Positions 62,721-64,000 of a stretch of DNA of 64,000 bases are shown piece after piece. Where the stretch lies: positions 27,495,201 through 27,559,200 of the forward strand of contig NC_085868.1 of NCBI RefSeq assembly GCF_034702125.1. Direction: 5' to 3'. How positions within the stretch are numbered: the first letter of the stretch is position 1; each line of letters opens with the position of its first letter. A program made the position numbers and the translations under genes. The stretch is from Engraulis encrasicolus. Lineage: Eukaryota; Chordata; Actinopteri; Clupeiformes; Engraulidae. Below the pieces are notes generated by a model that was given only the letters and a program-made list of their open reading frames with translations, searched no databases and was not told the DNA's origin.

Positions 62721-63940
62721 TAGAGGATCTGGAGTAAAGTACGCCATTGATGTCAATAGTGCCCGGGAATTAAGAGGGTCTGTGATGTAACAAGCAATGA
62801 CACCCCAATTTTACGACTTCATATATGAGGTTAGGCTACACCGAAAGCCATGGTATTTTGGGATGGTGTGTGACAAAATAAATAATTGAGGAGGGGGGCT
62901 TTCAAGGAGTTAAATGGGCGTTAGTCCTTGAGAAGGCAATTTGCATTAAATTTGGTGATTTGCTGTGGGATACTTAATAAGCTGTGGATCAATACAAAAA
63001 AGGATATTTCCATGTGAATGCGCATAGCCCAGGGGCGCATGTTGATTCGACCTAATTGGCTTGACGCCTTCTACATGTGAATTAAATCCCCGCGAGACCC
63101 TGTTTTGATCTGGCGCTTTAAAAAACGTGAGAGGGGCAACACGACAATGTTAACAAGATTATTTGTTCTGCCTATTATTCCAGCAAAGGAGGGAAGGATA
63201 TCCACGGCGAGATCCTCTAAGGCGAGCCGCAGGAAATGTCAATATGAATTCCGATAAATTGCGTGAACTGAAGTCTGATCAGATCAATGAATTACTAGGA
63301 TGTGTTCTGGTTGGGACAGCCCCTGCGGGTTCTTGCATATTTCTCTTGCCGGGTACTGCAGATGGGATGAGATGGTTGGTTTATGGAATGTGTGGTATGC
63401 GTCCCGGGACGAACCAAAACTGTTTTTTAGGGGGGTGACGCATCACATTCCCACTATTTAGAGTTGTGAAGACAAACTGCTTATCCGATTGTGAAGCTAA
63501 CCAAGAATAATTAATTGGACACGTGTCCGTAACCTGACAATGTATAGATAAGCCTTCGGTGTGGTCCTGACGTTGAAAGTGCAGGTTGAGGTTTTCCCTA
63601 ACAGTTCACGGAAAAGTGGTTTCTTCCACAGGAGGTGGGTCTAGGCTGCGGGCCACAGAAGTCAGATCAATGAACCGGGCGGGTTCCTGAAACTGGTTTG
63701 GCGACCCAAGGTAGAATAAACCTTGGACATATTTTACAGTTAAAGTTCACCGTTCAGTGGTCTCATTTACTGATACCCCGTTTTACATTTTTAAAGGCGA
63801 TCCAAGCCTCCATACAAGCCGTGTGATATGTGGATCATTTGTGCGCTGTAAAGAACCCCGGGATAAACGTCGACTGTGAGATATTTACTCTGAATACTTT
63901 TTATTGGCATCGTCGAGCATCGAAAATCAAGGGAATTAAA
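62721..63940 (+). promoter_or_regulatory. Region upstream of the rbms1-type exon; promoter and 5' UTR expected here
   Basis: No repeat family is recognised from about 63000 on, which contrasts with the rest of the window and may reflect constraint. No TATA box is obvious; a start site cannot be placed. The frame at 63163-63438 has no known domain. Confidence 0.4.
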
Positions 63941-63991
63941 ATGATCTTCGCCAATACAGCCAATCCGATGAGGACTCCGTATCGTAAGCAG
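63941..63991 (+). CDS. rbms1: rbms1-type first coding exon (RNA-binding motif single-stranded-interacting protein), gene continues off the right edge
   Basis: ATG at 63941, 17 codons (MIFANTANPMRTPYRKQ), then donor GTAGGT at 63992, phase 0. As I recall it, one human RBMS1 isoform starts MIFPSSSGNP and reaches PYRKQ at the same splice junction; the start (MIF), the NP and the PYRKQ end agree. RBMS proteins carry two RRM domains and bind single-stranded DNA and A/U-rich RNA; those domains would be in later exons outside the window. Position supports the call: human RBMS1 and PSMD14 lie close together on 2q24 in divergent orientation, as here. Which fish paralogue (a or b) is unknown. A chance ATG with a donor is the alternative. 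Confidence 0.75.
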
Positions 63992-64000
63992 GTAGGTCTC

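Overview
This window looks like teleost fish nuclear DNA. It has spliced vertebrate-type genes with GT/AG introns, fish-type tRNA-derived SINEs, very long (CA)n, (GA)n and (CT)n microsatellites, and many short DNA transposons. No prokaryotic features are visible. Three host genes can be read exon by exon. (1) The 5' end of psmd14 (proteasome lid deubiquitinase Rpn11) lies on the minus strand at about 532-4340. (2) A complete ten-exon astacin metalloprotease of the fish hatching-enzyme/six-cysteine type lies on the minus strand at 5005-11659. It encodes 326 aa with a Thr-rich tail. (3) The last 60 bases hold a first coding exon on the plus strand that matches the alternative N-terminus of rbms1. 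RBMS1 and PSMD14 are neighbours in a divergent arrangement on human 2q24 with TANK between them, so the two ends of this window support each other. I saw no TANK exon here.

Layout: 1-4340, psmd14 5' exons and promoter. 5005-11760, the astacin gene, with a LINE fragment, a SINE, several MITEs and an inverted repeat in its introns. 12-29 kb, repeats only: SINEs, a 1.36-kb element nested in a SINE, a four-copy tRNA-like tandem array, and microsatellites. 29532-32367, an apparently complete hAT-type transposon with an intact 628-aa transposase ORF, inserted in a copy of a local duplication. 33-40 kb, an extremely microsatellite-rich block. 39979-43721, an LTR-LTR BEL/Pao-type element with matching 5-bp target duplications, carrying gag plus protease but no reverse transcriptase. 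44364-45246, a decayed Tc1/mariner copy. 45-63 kb, MITEs and microsatellites, including a 209-bp transposon-like element at 54317-54525 with a telomere-like (TTAGGG)n array between its inverted repeats. 63941-63991, the rbms1-type exon.

Most long open frames in the window are read-through of microsatellites or transposons and are not annotated as genes. The host genes show no sign of acting together; they are syntenic neighbours separated by repeats. The observations most worth checking are the telomere-repeat MITE, the BEL element whose two LTRs differ in their 3' thirds, the intact hAT transposase, and recurrent short motifs resembling hammerhead-ribozyme cores.
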